A stretch of DNA of 64,000 nt from Liolophura sinensis (lineage: Eukaryota > Mollusca > Polyplacophora > Chitonida > Chitonidae). Below are positions 32,740 to 44,407 of the stretch, in pieces. How positions within the stretch are numbered: the first letter of the stretch is position 1; each line of letters begins with the position of its first letter. The position numbers and the translations under genes were made by a program. Under the pieces are notes generated by a model that had not been told where the DNA came from, ran no database searches, and worked only from the letters and a program-made list of their open reading frames with translations. Where the stretch lies: NCBI RefSeq assembly GCF_032854445.1, contig NC_088296.1, forward strand, positions 27,461,064 through 27,525,063, written 5' to 3'.

Positions 32740-32965
32740 TATACACGTATTTGATTAGTGTTTTACGCCGTAATCAAAAACATTTCACAACGGTGGCCAA
32801 CATTATAATAGGAGGGACCTGGGCAAAACCCACGACCATTCTCTGGCAGATCTTCCCGCGTACATCCGGAGGGACACAAGCATGAACTGGACTTGAACTC
32901 GCATTGATGAGGCTCTTAGGTCATTGCGCCGCGCTTGCACGCGAACCACCTCGGCCACATAGGCA
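32740..32965 (-). mobile_element. SINE family 1, full length, diverged
   Basis: Plus strand shows the reversed tail TTTGATTAGTGTTTTACGCC, the core ACGGTGGCCAACATTATAAT and the reversed head GGTCATTGCGCCGCGCTTGC. Confidence 0.88.
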
Positions 32966-32969
32966 CCCT

Positions 32970-34500
32970 CATATGGGATATGTTCTTTCTTACGTAAGAA
33001 TACACAGATAACATAAGAATATACTGGAACAGTCTGTTGAATGTTGTACATGTAAACACTGATCGCACAAAACAAAATAATAATAACGGTAGATTTGTAT
33101 ACAAATTAATACAATATAAAAACTTGTATGCCATGACACCGGGATTAAAATATGTGCAAAGGAGTGTGAAACGTATTGAATAGAAATGTTGCGAGTTTGA
33201 TCATATACACATAAATGTTAATGAATGAATGAATGAGTGACATACAAATAACAGTTCATTAAAATAATGGTCGTTCCGAACCGTTTGGCTGGAACAGAAA
33301 GCACAAAAAGTGTGTAAGAAATGTAACATATTTGGACAGGTTTACCGGCTTGATTTAATTCTTCATTTGGATTCTCCACAACCACTTGGGGATCTCCTAA
33401 AAATCCCCAGAGCATTTACATATAGATATTTACAATATTTCAAAACACTTTCCGGATTCATTAGAAAAGCATAGATTATAAAAGGACACAATATTGGCGG
33501 TATTTGCAGGGGATACCAACACACACCAGTGCGCTGAACATGTTCATTTAGACCGCGGAATCATGGATTTCCAACTATTTTTATGTGAAGGAAAAGTGTT
33601 GTGATATTATAAATACGTGTTATATGGGCGTTTGAGCCACCTGGAATACAAGTACATCTTTGCCTGTTTTCCACTTTAGGGCACTATTTCTAATTTTCTG
33701 TGTACAGATCTGGTTCTTTGTACTGAATATTCAGGTCTCGGCTGGCTAACTGGTTTTCGATGATGACCTTACGGCTGCTATTCTAGAGACCAGATGTCAT
33801 GGAGGTCATCTGGGCCATCTCATGAAGGCAATTCCGGGGTCAGATGTCTTGACTTCCTGTAGGGCAGAATTAGGTTAACACTCAACTATTACTCTAAAGT
33901 ACTACAAAGCCCCTGTCTACAAAATACACGAAAATAAATGGCTCATGTAAAAACAGCGGCCATCTTGTGACAAAAAAAACAAACAAAAACAAAACGAACT
34001 GCTCAATGCTTCGTTATGTAGGCAGGTTTTGTTCCCGTCTGTTTTAAACATGATGTGTTAGATTAAGCAATTGTATCGCACAGAGTGGACCACTCACATC
34101 ACTTCCGTGTCATGCATGCATGGATATACGTTTCACGATCTGATCATGTAATGCATTCTGAGGAAGATCAATCCGCGAGTGAATCGGCGACACCTAATGA
34201 CGGTTATTTAGTAACGAGATGTACTGGCTTGCAGGACTGACGGAAGAACTTATTTCTTGGCGACTGATTCAAAAAATTTTCATCACGAGGTATATCTCCA
34301 CACACTTCGGTGTGAAGACGTAGACAGTTGGAACTCATGCTCACCCAGAGGCAAAGCCGACACCCACAGGACGTTTTGAAACACGGAAAAAGAAGAGAAG
34401 GGCTGAAGACGAGTCGTCCTTTTTACACCATTGAGACGAGGTGAGAAATTATCAACAACAGAGTAATGTTTCAAATTTAAAACATAGTTCCGACTTATAA
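32970..34500. other. Intergenic DNA, nothing recognised
   Basis: Open frames reach only about 65 codons and have neither splice-site support nor family motifs. Confidence 0.4.
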
Positions 34501-34506
34501 AATATA

Positions 34507-34732
34507 GGGGCCTACGTGACCGAGGTGGTCAGCAAGCGATGACACGGGAGTTCAGATCCAGTTCGTGCTGGTTTCCTCTCCGGCCTTACATAGGAATGTC
34601 TGCTAGCAACATGCGGATGGTCGTGAGTTTCCACTGGTCTTTGTCCGGTTTCCTCCCACCATAATGCTGGTCGCTGTTGTATAAGTGAAATACTCTTGAG
34701 TACGACGTAAAATACCAGTCAAATAAATAAAT
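34507..34732 (+). mobile_element. SINE family 1, diverged
   Basis: Core TTTCCTCTCCGGCCTTACAT and GGTTTCCTCCCACCATAATG, with the tail ACTCTTGAGTACGACGTAAA followed by ATACCAGTCAAATAAATAAA. Confidence 0.9.
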
Positions 34733-35017
34733 ATAGATTATTTGTTTCGTTCAACAGAACATTGCCGACAAATAACACATAAATGATCCACATGAGTTTT
34801 GAGTCGCCATGGGAACACCATAAAGCTGCACGAAGTTCTCGACCAAATGTTCGCCTTGTTAGACAAAATTCACGTCATTGTTAAGTTTAGGTATAATCCT
34901 GTCAATGAAATAAAAAAGAAAAAAAAGCAACAACAACAATAAGAAAACCTGGGAAGCTCTTTTTATACCCGTGGATCCCAAATCGTAATTATGCGTTGAC
35001 CGTTGTCTCGATTCCAG

Positions 35018-36240
35018 TGTGTCACGTGCCTGGTGTTACATGCTGTGTAATTTTTCAGGGTGTCACGTGCTTGGTGTTACATGCCATGTAGTTTTTCAGG
35101 GTGTCACGTGCTTGGTGTTACATGCCCTGTAGTTTTTCAGTGTGTCACGTACCTGGTGTTACATGCCGTGTAGTTTTTCAGCGCGTCACGTACTTGGTGT
35201 TAGATGCAGTATACTTTTTCAGTGTGTCACATGCCTGGTGTTACATGCCGTGTAGTTTTTCAGTGTGTCACGTGCCTGGTGTTACATGCCGTGTACTTTT
35301 TCAGTGTGTCACGTACCTGGTGTAACATGCTGTGTATTTTTTCAGTGTGTCACGTGCTTGGTGTTAGATGCCGTGTAGTTTTTCAAGGTGTCACATGCCG
35401 TGTAGTTTTTTCAGTGTGTCACGTGCCTGGTGTTACTTGCCGTGTAGTTTCTCAATGTGTCACTTGCCTGATGTTACATCACGTACTTTTTCAGTGTGTC
35501 ACGTGCCTGGTGTTACTTGCCGTGTAGTTTTTCAGGGTGACACCTACTTGGTGTTACTTGCCGTGTAGTTTTTCAGGGTGCCATGTGCCTGTTGTTACAT
35601 GCCTTGTGTCACATGCCGTGTATTTTCTCAACGTGTCACGTGCCTAATGTTACATGCCGTGTAGTTTTTCAGTGTATCACGTGCATGTTGTCACGTGCCT
35701 GGTGTTACATGCCGTGTAATTTTTTAGTGTGTCACGTGCCTGGTGTTACTTGCCGTGTAGTTTTTCAGTGTGGCACGTTCCTGGTGTTACATGCCGTGTA
35801 GTTTCTCAGTGTGTCACTTGCCTGATGTTAAATGCCGTGTACTTTTTCAGTGTGTCACGTGCCAGGTGATACTTGCCGTGTAGTTTTCAGGGTGTCACCT
35901 GCTTGGTGTTACTTGCCGTGTAATTTTTCAGTGAGTCACGTACCTGGTGTTACATGCCGTAAAGTTTTTCAGGGTGCCATGTGCCTGTTGTCACATGCCT
36001 TGTGTCACATGCCGTGTAGTTTATCAGTGTGTCACGTGCCTGGTGTTACATGCCGCGTAGTTTTTCAGTGTGTCACGTGCCTGGTGTTACATGCCGTGTA
36101 GTTTTTCACGGTGTCACGTGTCTGGTGTTACTTACCGTGTAGTTTTTCAGGGTGTCACGTGCCTGGTGTTACATGCCGTGTAATTTTTCAGTGTGTCACG
36201 TGCATGTTGTCACGTGCCTGGTGTCACGTGCCTGGTGTTG
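35018..36240. repeat. 41-bp minisatellite upstream of esterase C, about 29 copies, rich in CACGTG
   Basis: The unit reads TGTGTCACGTGCCTGGTGTT followed by ACATGCCGTGTAGTTTTTCAG. Because 41 is not divisible by three the frame rotates and long cysteine-rich frames appear; these are artefacts. About 19 units keep the perfect E-box CACGTG; others have CACGTA, CACATG or CACTTG. The array ends about 580 bp before the esterase C start codon. Confidence 0.93.
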
Positions 36241-36790
36241 CATGCCCTATTGGCCCATAAATCGCTCTTATTTAACTGAATAAATGAGCACGGCATTAAA
36301 CACCGATCAAATAAAACCAAAGCACAGCTTAAATCATTTATTGTGTAATTAATTGCTGAGGGATTTAGGACATTTGAAATACGTTTAGTGTTTGACACGT
36401 TCCTTTGACTCTCACTATCTTTACCAGAAAGGGATGAAAGTTTTGAGAAAAAAGGGCTTGTAGACAGGTTTGAACCCTTTTTTTTGGAAACTTCTCGTTA
36501 ACAGCTCAGTTACCCGATCTATAAACCGTGTTTACATTCGCGATTCGCGCAACGCTATTGCAAGGCATGACATCAGTATGTGTTACCATAACAAAACACA
36601 TGCGCAATCTGCACGTGTTGTAGAACAAGCCCCTAATGTGTAATTTCCCAACTTTGCCTTGTTAAGACAAATTGCATTTCCTCCTGCTTCTAGTCCTAAA
36701 AATGTGTCCATTAATTCGTCCTTTAATCCAGCATACTTTACTTGATGTATGTTTGAAGGTTTCACACCTTGCCATTCCCATTTATATTTT
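36241..36790. other. Esterase C upstream region with a SINE family 1 tail fragment
   Basis: 36280-36310 carries a diverged SINE tail (GCACGGCATTAAACACCGATCAAATAAA-like). A good acceptor, TATATTTTTACAG, ends at 36795, so a 5' noncoding exon should lie further upstream. Confidence 0.5.
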
Positions 36791-36817
36791 TACAGCTTGG
36801 ACCTGTGCAGGACCACT

Positions 36818-38881
36818 ATGCTGTTCATAATTATCACCCTTGGGTTACTACCTCACTCGGCCGCCGTGAGCGTGCCTGTAGGGTCTGTTCTCGCGACACC
36901 TAGTGGAAAGTACAGAGGCCTCCCACCGGATGAGGTTGGTGTCATAAGGTATCTTGGGATAGCGTTTGCAGAGCCACCAATCGGGAAGCTTCGTTTCAAA
37001 CCTACAAAGTTGATATCGCCGCATTCAGAGGTGTACGACGCAACAAGCCAGACAGCTGTTTGTCCACAAACTTTCCTTGAATTGAGCGAAAAGTATGACC
37101 ATTTTCGGCAGAATTTCACACAGAATGAAGATTGCTTGTTCTTGGATGTTTACGTTCCTCCACTGGCGTCCGTGGACAATCCAAAGGCTGTTCTGGTTTG
37201 GATTCATGGAGGAGGATATATCATAGGCTACAAGAACACTTACAACGCCGCTTTATTGGCTGGCTTGAACGACGTCATTGTGGTAACGATCAACTATCGC
37301 TTGGGGGTTCTCGGTTTCCTCACCACGGGCGACGAGCATGCGCCTGGAAATCTTGGCCTTCGAGACCAGATTGTGGCTTTACAGTGGATTCAGAAAAACA
37401 TTGCAAGTTTCGGAGGAGACAAACATCGGGTGACGATAGCTGGAGAGTCTGCCGGTGGAGGAAGTGTTTCACAGTTACTCGTCACTCCCGCCAGCAAGGG
37501 TCTCTTCCACAGAGTGATCGCTCAGAGTGGCACAGCCATCGCTCCGTGGAGTCGGGTTGTCAGTCCTCTTACCCACGTCCATGAGATGGCCAGCAGCCTC
37601 GGTTGTCCAGTTAACGACTCCGTAAACCTCCTGGAGTGCCTTAGGCACTTTACCCCCAACGATTTCCTAGCCTTTCAGAATATCGATTTAAAGTCCATCG
37701 GACCAAAATGGGGGCCAATCTACGATAACGACTTTTTTCCATTTACGCTAGAAGAACTAAAAAATAACGTTGATAGCGGGGAGATACAAGAGCAGCTTGT
37801 CCACACCGATCTCATGATCGGCGTCTGCTCAGAAGAAGGCGCCCTGTTTTATTCAGGCATAGAAAAGCTTCTGGAGCAAAAATACGGCATTCCTTTGGGG
37901 CAAGGCCTGAGCTCTGAACATTTCAACAGTTTTCTCTCATTATACGTGTCATTTCTGTTTGCTGAAAAACCCGGTAGTGTAGAGTCCACAAAGACTATGA
38001 TATCGTATCTGTACAAGGACTGGCAAAACCCTGACGACGCGCTGTCCCGCTCGAAAATGTTGATACAGTTTTTGACCGATGCATTGTTCTGCGTGCCTGC
38101 CGTCGAGTTTGCCCGGTTGCATGCCGGGATGAATCTTGATGAGTCACGCAACGGCACAGGAAGTCAATCTCCAAGAGGGAGAACTTTCTTCTACCAGTTC
38201 AATCACCCTGTAAGTTGGCTGGAGACCAGTCCGTGGAGAACTGGGGCAGATCATGGGGATGACGTGTTCTTTGTGTACGGTTTCCCGCTTACGGATATGT
38301 GTAACGCCACTGATAGTGAGAAAGTGTTCACACGACAGATGATGAAATACTGGACAAACTTTGTGAAAACCGGGTAAGTGTGAAGGCACGATGATAAGCA
38401 ACGTTCTACTTGCACGCACGTCAGATAATGACATGGAATCAATATCTGTCAAAACGTGGTAAATCTAAGGTTTACCTAAAGATAGTTTTGAATGTAGCGA
38501 AGATTGTGCAGAAATAAGTTAATGCATTAATTTATAAAAATATGTGTCAATATCCATGCTTAAACCATAAGGTTTCTGCATAATTTGCAAGTGTTTCATC
38601 GACTTGATGCTATACTGAATCCATGTTTCAGGGATCCAAACCAACCGTCGGCAGATGTTACTTTACCCAAATGGCCGCATTTTGAAACGGGCTCCGAGCT
38701 TTACCTAGAGCTTGACACGAACCTGTCGGAAGATTCCGTGAAAGGTCGGATAACTCCGGAACGTGTGGCATTCTGGACGGACCTTCTACCAAAACATGAC
38801 AAGGAAATGAAGGACCTGTACGCTTCTCTCGAGAACTGTACGGATAATTCTGACAACACGAAAAACCAAATCACTTCATAA
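36818..38881 (+). CDS. Esterase C: secreted carboxylesterase/cholinesterase-like protein, paralogue of esterase B
   Basis: Type-B carboxylesterase of 601 residues, join(36818..38373,38632..38881). I prefer the ATG at 36818 over the in-frame ATG at 36749: an acceptor-like TTTTTACAG at 36795 lies between them, and 36818 gives a signal peptide (MLFIIITLGLLPHSAA) aligned with B. Exon 1 has exactly B's length (1,556 nt). The triad is Ser211 (GESAG), Glu340 (CSEEG) and His479 (GADHGD), and the oxyanion motif is HGGGY. The phase-2 intron (258 bp, GTAAGT..TTTCAG) restores ..FVKTG-DPNQPSAD.. The C terminus (..SDNTKNQITS) is hydrophilic, so the protein should be soluble. AATAAA at 39125 is a plausible polyadenylation signal. 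The gene points away from B. Confidence 0.94.
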
Positions 38882-39124
38882 GCCTGAAAGATGAACGCTG
38901 AAATCAGGGATGTTCAGTTACCTCATTTACTGGGTGCAAAAGCCACGTCCAGTATGCGTAATAACAAAACCCCTTTGTACCCGATTACAACATATCGATT
39001 AGTTTTTTCGGATTGTTTAGGGCTATTTCCATTCCTGATAGTGGGTTACTGTGAACAATTCGGTAAATGAAGTGTGAACCATTTTTTGAACTTAATTGTG
39101 AACCAAGTTTTACATTAAGTTGTG

Positions 39125-39130
39125 AATAAA
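39125..39130 (+). terminator. Candidate polyadenylation signal of esterase C
   Basis: AATAAA, 243 bp after the stop codon and on the coding strand. Confidence 0.4.
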
Positions 39131-39786
39131 CTGAATTATGAACGGTCTTTTGATCCTGAATCAAAGAAATAGTTACAAGTACATTCATAATTTTGAACAT
39201 ACTCTTTTTGCTTTGTGATAAAAGTAAACAATTTCACTCGAGCATTATATTAAAGCCCGAATTTATGGAATGGTTTGGGGGTCAAATGTTTTATTAATTC
39301 TATGTCAATTTTAATTTCTCACTTAAAAATTCAATAAGCAAACATGACGCTACTTCCTGTTAATGCCTTTTACACGCACGCGCACAAGTTATTCCTGATT
39401 ACTAATGCTTTACTTCATTCATTATTAACGCTTTTACATCGTATAAATATTTATACCCGTCTCTTATTGCTTTGTTTACATATACCGGATTCACCATACT
39501 GTTCCAGACTAATATAAATAAACACGTTAGGCGGCAACAAAACCTCGCAGAGCTCAACCTGTACTTTGAATTTCTATGGAAACATTTAAGAATATATTGG
39601 AACTGTCAAGCATTAAGAGATTATGTTTATAAAACATGTCATCTAGCTTTGCTACAGAATACGTGTAATTAGCAAAGTGTTTGCAGGAGAATTCAAAATT
39701 AACGGATAAGGACGTTACGGTGATCTACCGTACCGGTTGTTGCCGAGTGTTCTTCCCTGTCTGTGTCAATCCATCTTTACGTCAGG

Positions 39787-39857
39787 ATGTCTCTAAAAAA
39801 AAACTGGTGTTGCTGGGAGATCTTCGTGGTCTCTGCCGTATTTGCCCTTCCCATTTT
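39787..39857 (+). CDS. Possible first coding exon of an unknown secreted or type II membrane protein
   Basis: ATG opens MSLKKNWCCWEIFVVSAVFALPI, a lysine-flanked hydrophobic segment typical of a signal anchor, and runs directly into a consensus donor GTAAGC in phase 2. The sequence just upstream is locally CpG-richer. No downstream exon was identified, so this may be chance. Confidence 0.25.
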
Positions 39858-39899
39858 GTAAGCTTAAACCATGAATGCAGCGGGTTCTTACAATTTACA

Positions 39900-42800
39900 T
39901 TTGTGTTTAAGATATAAAACTACCTAGCAGTACCTAAGTTACCTTAACTGATATCGATTTCACTGTAAACACTGTTTCTCACACTGCCATATTTGAAATT
40001 ATTTACATATTTTAGTATAATATGACCTTTAAAATGAATTTTATTGTATTTCTTGTAGTAACTGATCTCACGGCTGTGTGTGTTTAGAGATGGATGTTTG
40101 GAAGTTAAAACGATGTAGTCTATTCTCAGAAACAGTACTGTAGGCTGTGTTATTGTCTGGAATTTGTTCTTACCGCTTGCTGGTGTAGCAATTGTAAAAC
40201 AAATTACCGTACCTTCTCAATAATTACAGACATCGGCTGGCCCAGCTGGCAGGCCTATAAAGCCTGTCTTTCCTGACAGCAAATACAAGGCAGCTCACGA
40301 TGTCATATTTCAATATACACGCTTGTTTAAAGAAATAAAAAGAAGAAATACTGATACCAGAACGTCAATCTAGTGAAACTATATCTTTGGTATTTCCTTT
40401 CCCAAAACACTCACCATACCGTTTTCCGGTTCGTGTTCTACAAATTATGCTATCCAGTATTTAAAGTTCTGTGACATCAGACATTACATCAGCTGGATTT
40501 GTCTTGAATCTACCCAGCGCTTGTCTTCCTACACTCTCGTGTGTGGGGGTCCATATAAGAATGGAACATGGATGATTGCCGTTCTTTGAACTTTGATCTT
40601 TGAATTAATGAAGCGGCCTTAAACTGGTGGATAAAACACAGTTGTCCGACTTGTAGGCAGACTTTCCACTTGCAACTGACCACGTGTCTACTGTGGCGGG
40701 AAACTGACATAAATCCGAAACCTTGTCCCAATGAGGAGCGGGAACTGGGGGCTACACTCTTTTTAGATTAATTTTATAAGATACTTTGTAACATTTTACC
40801 ACGGGCATTTCATTAAAAGTTAGTAGTACATATTCATTCATGTATTTTATGTATGTCATTAAATTAAACCGTGCTATAAACTTTTATCATACAAATGCCT
40901 TCAATGCCCACTCATATACGTACCGGATGACCTTGCCAGAATATCGAGCTATGAAGAGTACGTATTGCTGTGAAAGGCATCGCTGATTTGACAGAAAGTA
41001 TATAAATAATGTTCAAAGATGAAAGGCCTGATTTCTCAGTTCCCGGACCAGATTACAAGCCATGTAGATTTCATCTGACACCTTCAGGTCTGGGGCATCC
41101 ATGTCGTACGAATCTGGCTCTACTGGTCTAACGATGCTCTGACGTGCAGAGCAGACAGAGCCACACTGACTTGTCGGCTGTGGAACATTAGGTTTTTAAC
41201 GATGTGACCTTGTCCTAACATGCGTAAAACTGGTTTCTGTGAAGGCACAACACGTAAAGCCGGGCGTGGATCGGCCTTGTGACTGGGAGCAACTCGGGTG
41301 CATACGATGAGACGTATGGTTTTTGTCGATCTACGCGCGCTTGCGATCACCGACAACTGCTGAGTCAGCAGTTGCACGGAGTTGAACATGTTCTATTTTT
41401 CTGCGACTCGAAGCATCGACTTGTACCCAACTCCGTCGATCTACGTGTGCTTGCGCCCTGTTGGTCATGGTTGCTCTCAGTGATGCATCACGTGGTGCAT
41501 CACATGCATGAGTTATACTATGAAAATGGCGACCATCAAGTAGACCAACGAGGCAGAAAGTAAGCTCATGGATATGTGGAGGCTTAGCCCGTGCAGATTA
41601 AATCTGTCTGTCCATTCACTCAGTGGGGGTATAAAGTGAAAACTTGAAATAAAAGGACAAGAAAATTTTCCAAGAAACCTCAAATTTTGAAAGAAACGAC
41701 AAATATATTAGACCTTATATCAATAACATCCACGCATCATGTACAAGGGCCTCGCCATCATGAACAGGTCTCGTGACTGTCACGTTATAAGTAGCTACTC
41801 ACATTTGCCGCCAGTCGTACTCGACCCATGCGCACTGAAACTGTATCTGATCAGGCGCTGCCAGTCGGTTTCGTCGAACTTTTCGACATGGGCGCTACGC
41901 GTAGGTCGACTGGGACTGGTTGTACACAGTTGCTTGTATTACGGCGATTGCAAATCGACCAACGCTTTGCTCAAAGGGATGCTTCAAAACAAACACGCAC
42001 GGGTCCTACTCCAATACGCACAATGAAATCAAACGATTTCGGCGCACAAGATGCCTTCACTCCGTCACGTGACCAGGGGATTCCGGCTGGAAACGTCATA
42101 AGCTGTCAAGCTATAAATAGCTCGCGCGTCACACAGGGCTTCATACATATTCACCTCGACTGCAAAGGCTAAAAATAAATTCGCACTTGTACTCTGGATT
42201 GCAAATGAAAAGGCAGGGAGCGCGACCGCAGACACAGTAATGCGTAATATGATGGATAAGGTAAACGTGAAACGTTTATTTAAAGAAATGAAAGAAAATG
42301 AAAGATTTAAATATGATCTACAAGATGGACGGATCCAGGCCCTGGAGTAACGGCGAAAATGTGGCTCAACGGGGTTGGGTAAATCGGACGTGTAAACATT
42401 GTACTATGGTGGCTGATTATTGCCGTGCAATTACATTCGAATTTTCTGGCAGTTTTGTATATGTACTTGCTTGTAAGGCGGCTTAGCAAGCTGTTTTCTC
42501 AGTAACGTTTGTTGTTCGGTTTACTTTTTAACAAAGAAAATTCCTCATTTTTATGAGGAAGTCTTTTTTGCGAGGAAATTAGTTTGAAGAGGAAATTATT
42601 ATTTCACATAGAAATTACCGCGGTGGAAATATTTTTCATCATAAACAATTTCCTTGCAAAAAAAAATGATTTTCTCGTAAAAAAATGATTTCGCATATAT
42701 AAAAAAAATAATTTACTGAAAGAAAAAAAAGAATGCAAGTGCGAAAAAGAATTTTCTTTGTTTAAAACTAATTTTCTGTGCAAACCGATCAACTAACTTT

Positions 42801-44090
42801 ACTAATAAACAGCTTGATAAGCCACCTCATTAATAAGTGTAGGAAAATGCCCAAAAATTCAGATGAAAATGCAAGGCACTAATAAGCCACCGTACTGTAT
42901 CCCACTATTCCTGACATCCATACACCTATGGAAGCCGGCAAACATACAGCCATTGTGATTTTACCCCTGACTGCCCTTGTCAACGATTCACTGAAAAATA
43001 TAACAGGAAATGCATAGAATTGATGATGGTACAAAACCCTAAAGGCATGAGTGACAGGGAGCTGCAAGGTGCTACAGTGGCCAAATGATGGAGTTTGTCT
43101 CTAAGCAATTCCATGTATAATTACTTCTTGCTTTTTGATAGCAGTTTAAATTTTTCCTTGCGTTTGTTGGTATTTTTCCTTTCTTTGTAAATGAAGCTAA
43201 AATCACCTTAGGCGTGAAATGTGGCCTATTTGCATTTTACATCTTAATTCTTCATTCCCTTGTTTTTCCTCCCACTTTAAGTTGAAACCCAAATTCGAGT
43301 TATAAATATCTTAAGTTTGACCAAACGTAGAATTCTTTGTGATCCAAGGCAGCTGTGTTTTCTTAATCCCGGCTAAAGGGAGGGGGGGGGGGGGTCCTGC
43401 TGTGAATACACGTCTCCAGGCTAATATTAGTCAATCATATTGACCAGCCCACCTGGAGAAAGGTTAATGAATACTTTGCAGCAGGTTTTGCTAAGATGAA
43501 GCAGGAATTGTTGCTTCCATCATAAATAGGTCAAAAAAGGTATTTCATCACCCCTGATTAATCATTTCATCTGTTTACAGTAATACAAAATTTTATAACT
43601 TTTGAAAGTAATTTTGAAAAGAAAAAAAAACAATCAAGCTTTCAGACTATTTACACATATAACTATTTGTATCTGATTAATTTAATATATAATTATTTGG
43701 ACATCTGACAGCCCAATACGCATGCGTGCCGAATAGCCAGTAAGCCGTATAAATGGCCCAATTTAGCTGCACGCCGCACGACAGTGCAGGTGACAGTTGT
43801 TAATAAGATGTCAACACCCAGCTAGTGCACTTTAGTCATTGGTGGAGCAGCATGAAGCAATATTCCTAAAAATTTAGGTTAGTCCATGCATGGGACATGT
43901 GTGACATTGTGATTGATTGAAAGATTAGATAATATTCTAAAAGGGTTAAAGCAGTGAAGATGTATGAATATCAAGCAGTCCAAAATATGTTGCCAGTGTC
44001 TTTCTTATAGCTTTCGAAAATGTGCAGTATATCATAGAATTGTTAGATCCCGGTAGAAAGAATTGAAGGATTTGTAAGCTTCTTTCAAAA
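39900..44090. other. Accessory region without a recognised gene
   Basis: Contains a T-MARE palindrome (41354-41374), a near-palindrome around CACGTG (41481-41502), two near-identical GTCGATCTACG(C/T)G(C/T)GCTTGCG segments flanking the T-MARE, A/T-rich GAGGAAATT-like patches at 42535-42760 and a G tract near 43382. Open frames reach about 114 codons without family motifs. Confidence 0.4.
41354..41374. promoter_or_regulatory. Perfect 21-bp palindrome containing a consensus T-MARE
   Basis: The core TGCTGAGTCAGCA (41358-41370) equals the 13-bp Maf recognition element with an AP-1 centre, and symmetry extends four bases on each side (CAAC..GTTG). Maf, NF-E2-related and AP-1 bZIP factors bind such sites. 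Use in vivo is inferred. Confidence 0.55.
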
Positions 44091-44147
44091 ACTGTGCGAA
44101 TACTTCTGAGAACACGAAACAAAATGAACTTAAGTAACGTTAGTAAC

Positions 44148-44306
44148 TTGCCATGGTTGAGTGACTTATGGTTGAGTGACTTATGGTTGAGTGATTTACG
44201 GTTGAGTGATTTATGGTTGAGTGATTTACGGTTGAGTGATTTATGGTTGAGTGATTTATGGTTGAGTGATTTATGGTTGAGTGATTTACGGTTGAGTGAT
44301 TTATGC
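44148..44306. repeat. 15-bp tandem repeat, about 10 copies
   Basis: The unit is GGTTGAGTGATTTAT with T/C changes. It encodes LWLSD in one frame, within a 78-codon open frame that has no other support. Confidence 0.92.
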
Positions 44307-44407
44307 CGGGCACGGAGGTTGGATCAGTGAATAATCACCCTTTTTTGCTGAATTCATAACTCGTAGTGAGAATCAGCTATAATGAATGAGCAAATCATTT
44401 TCAGGTA

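Noticed and set aside
35101-36101. Cysteine-rich secreted-looking repeat peptides (VCHVPGVTCRVVFQ)
   Set aside because: The 41-bp unit rotates through all frames, so this peptide pattern is an artefact of the array.
36749-36817. Upstream ATG of esterase C, adding 23 residues
   Set aside because: It would put a non-hydrophobic leader before the signal peptide, and an acceptor-like TTTTTACAG lies between the two ATGs; esterase B supports the ATG at 36818.
37132-37584. 150-codon frame overlapping esterase C in another frame, with a matching 66-codon one in esterase B
   Set aside because: Shadow of the conserved coding block; its similarity between B and C follows from the near-identical DNA.
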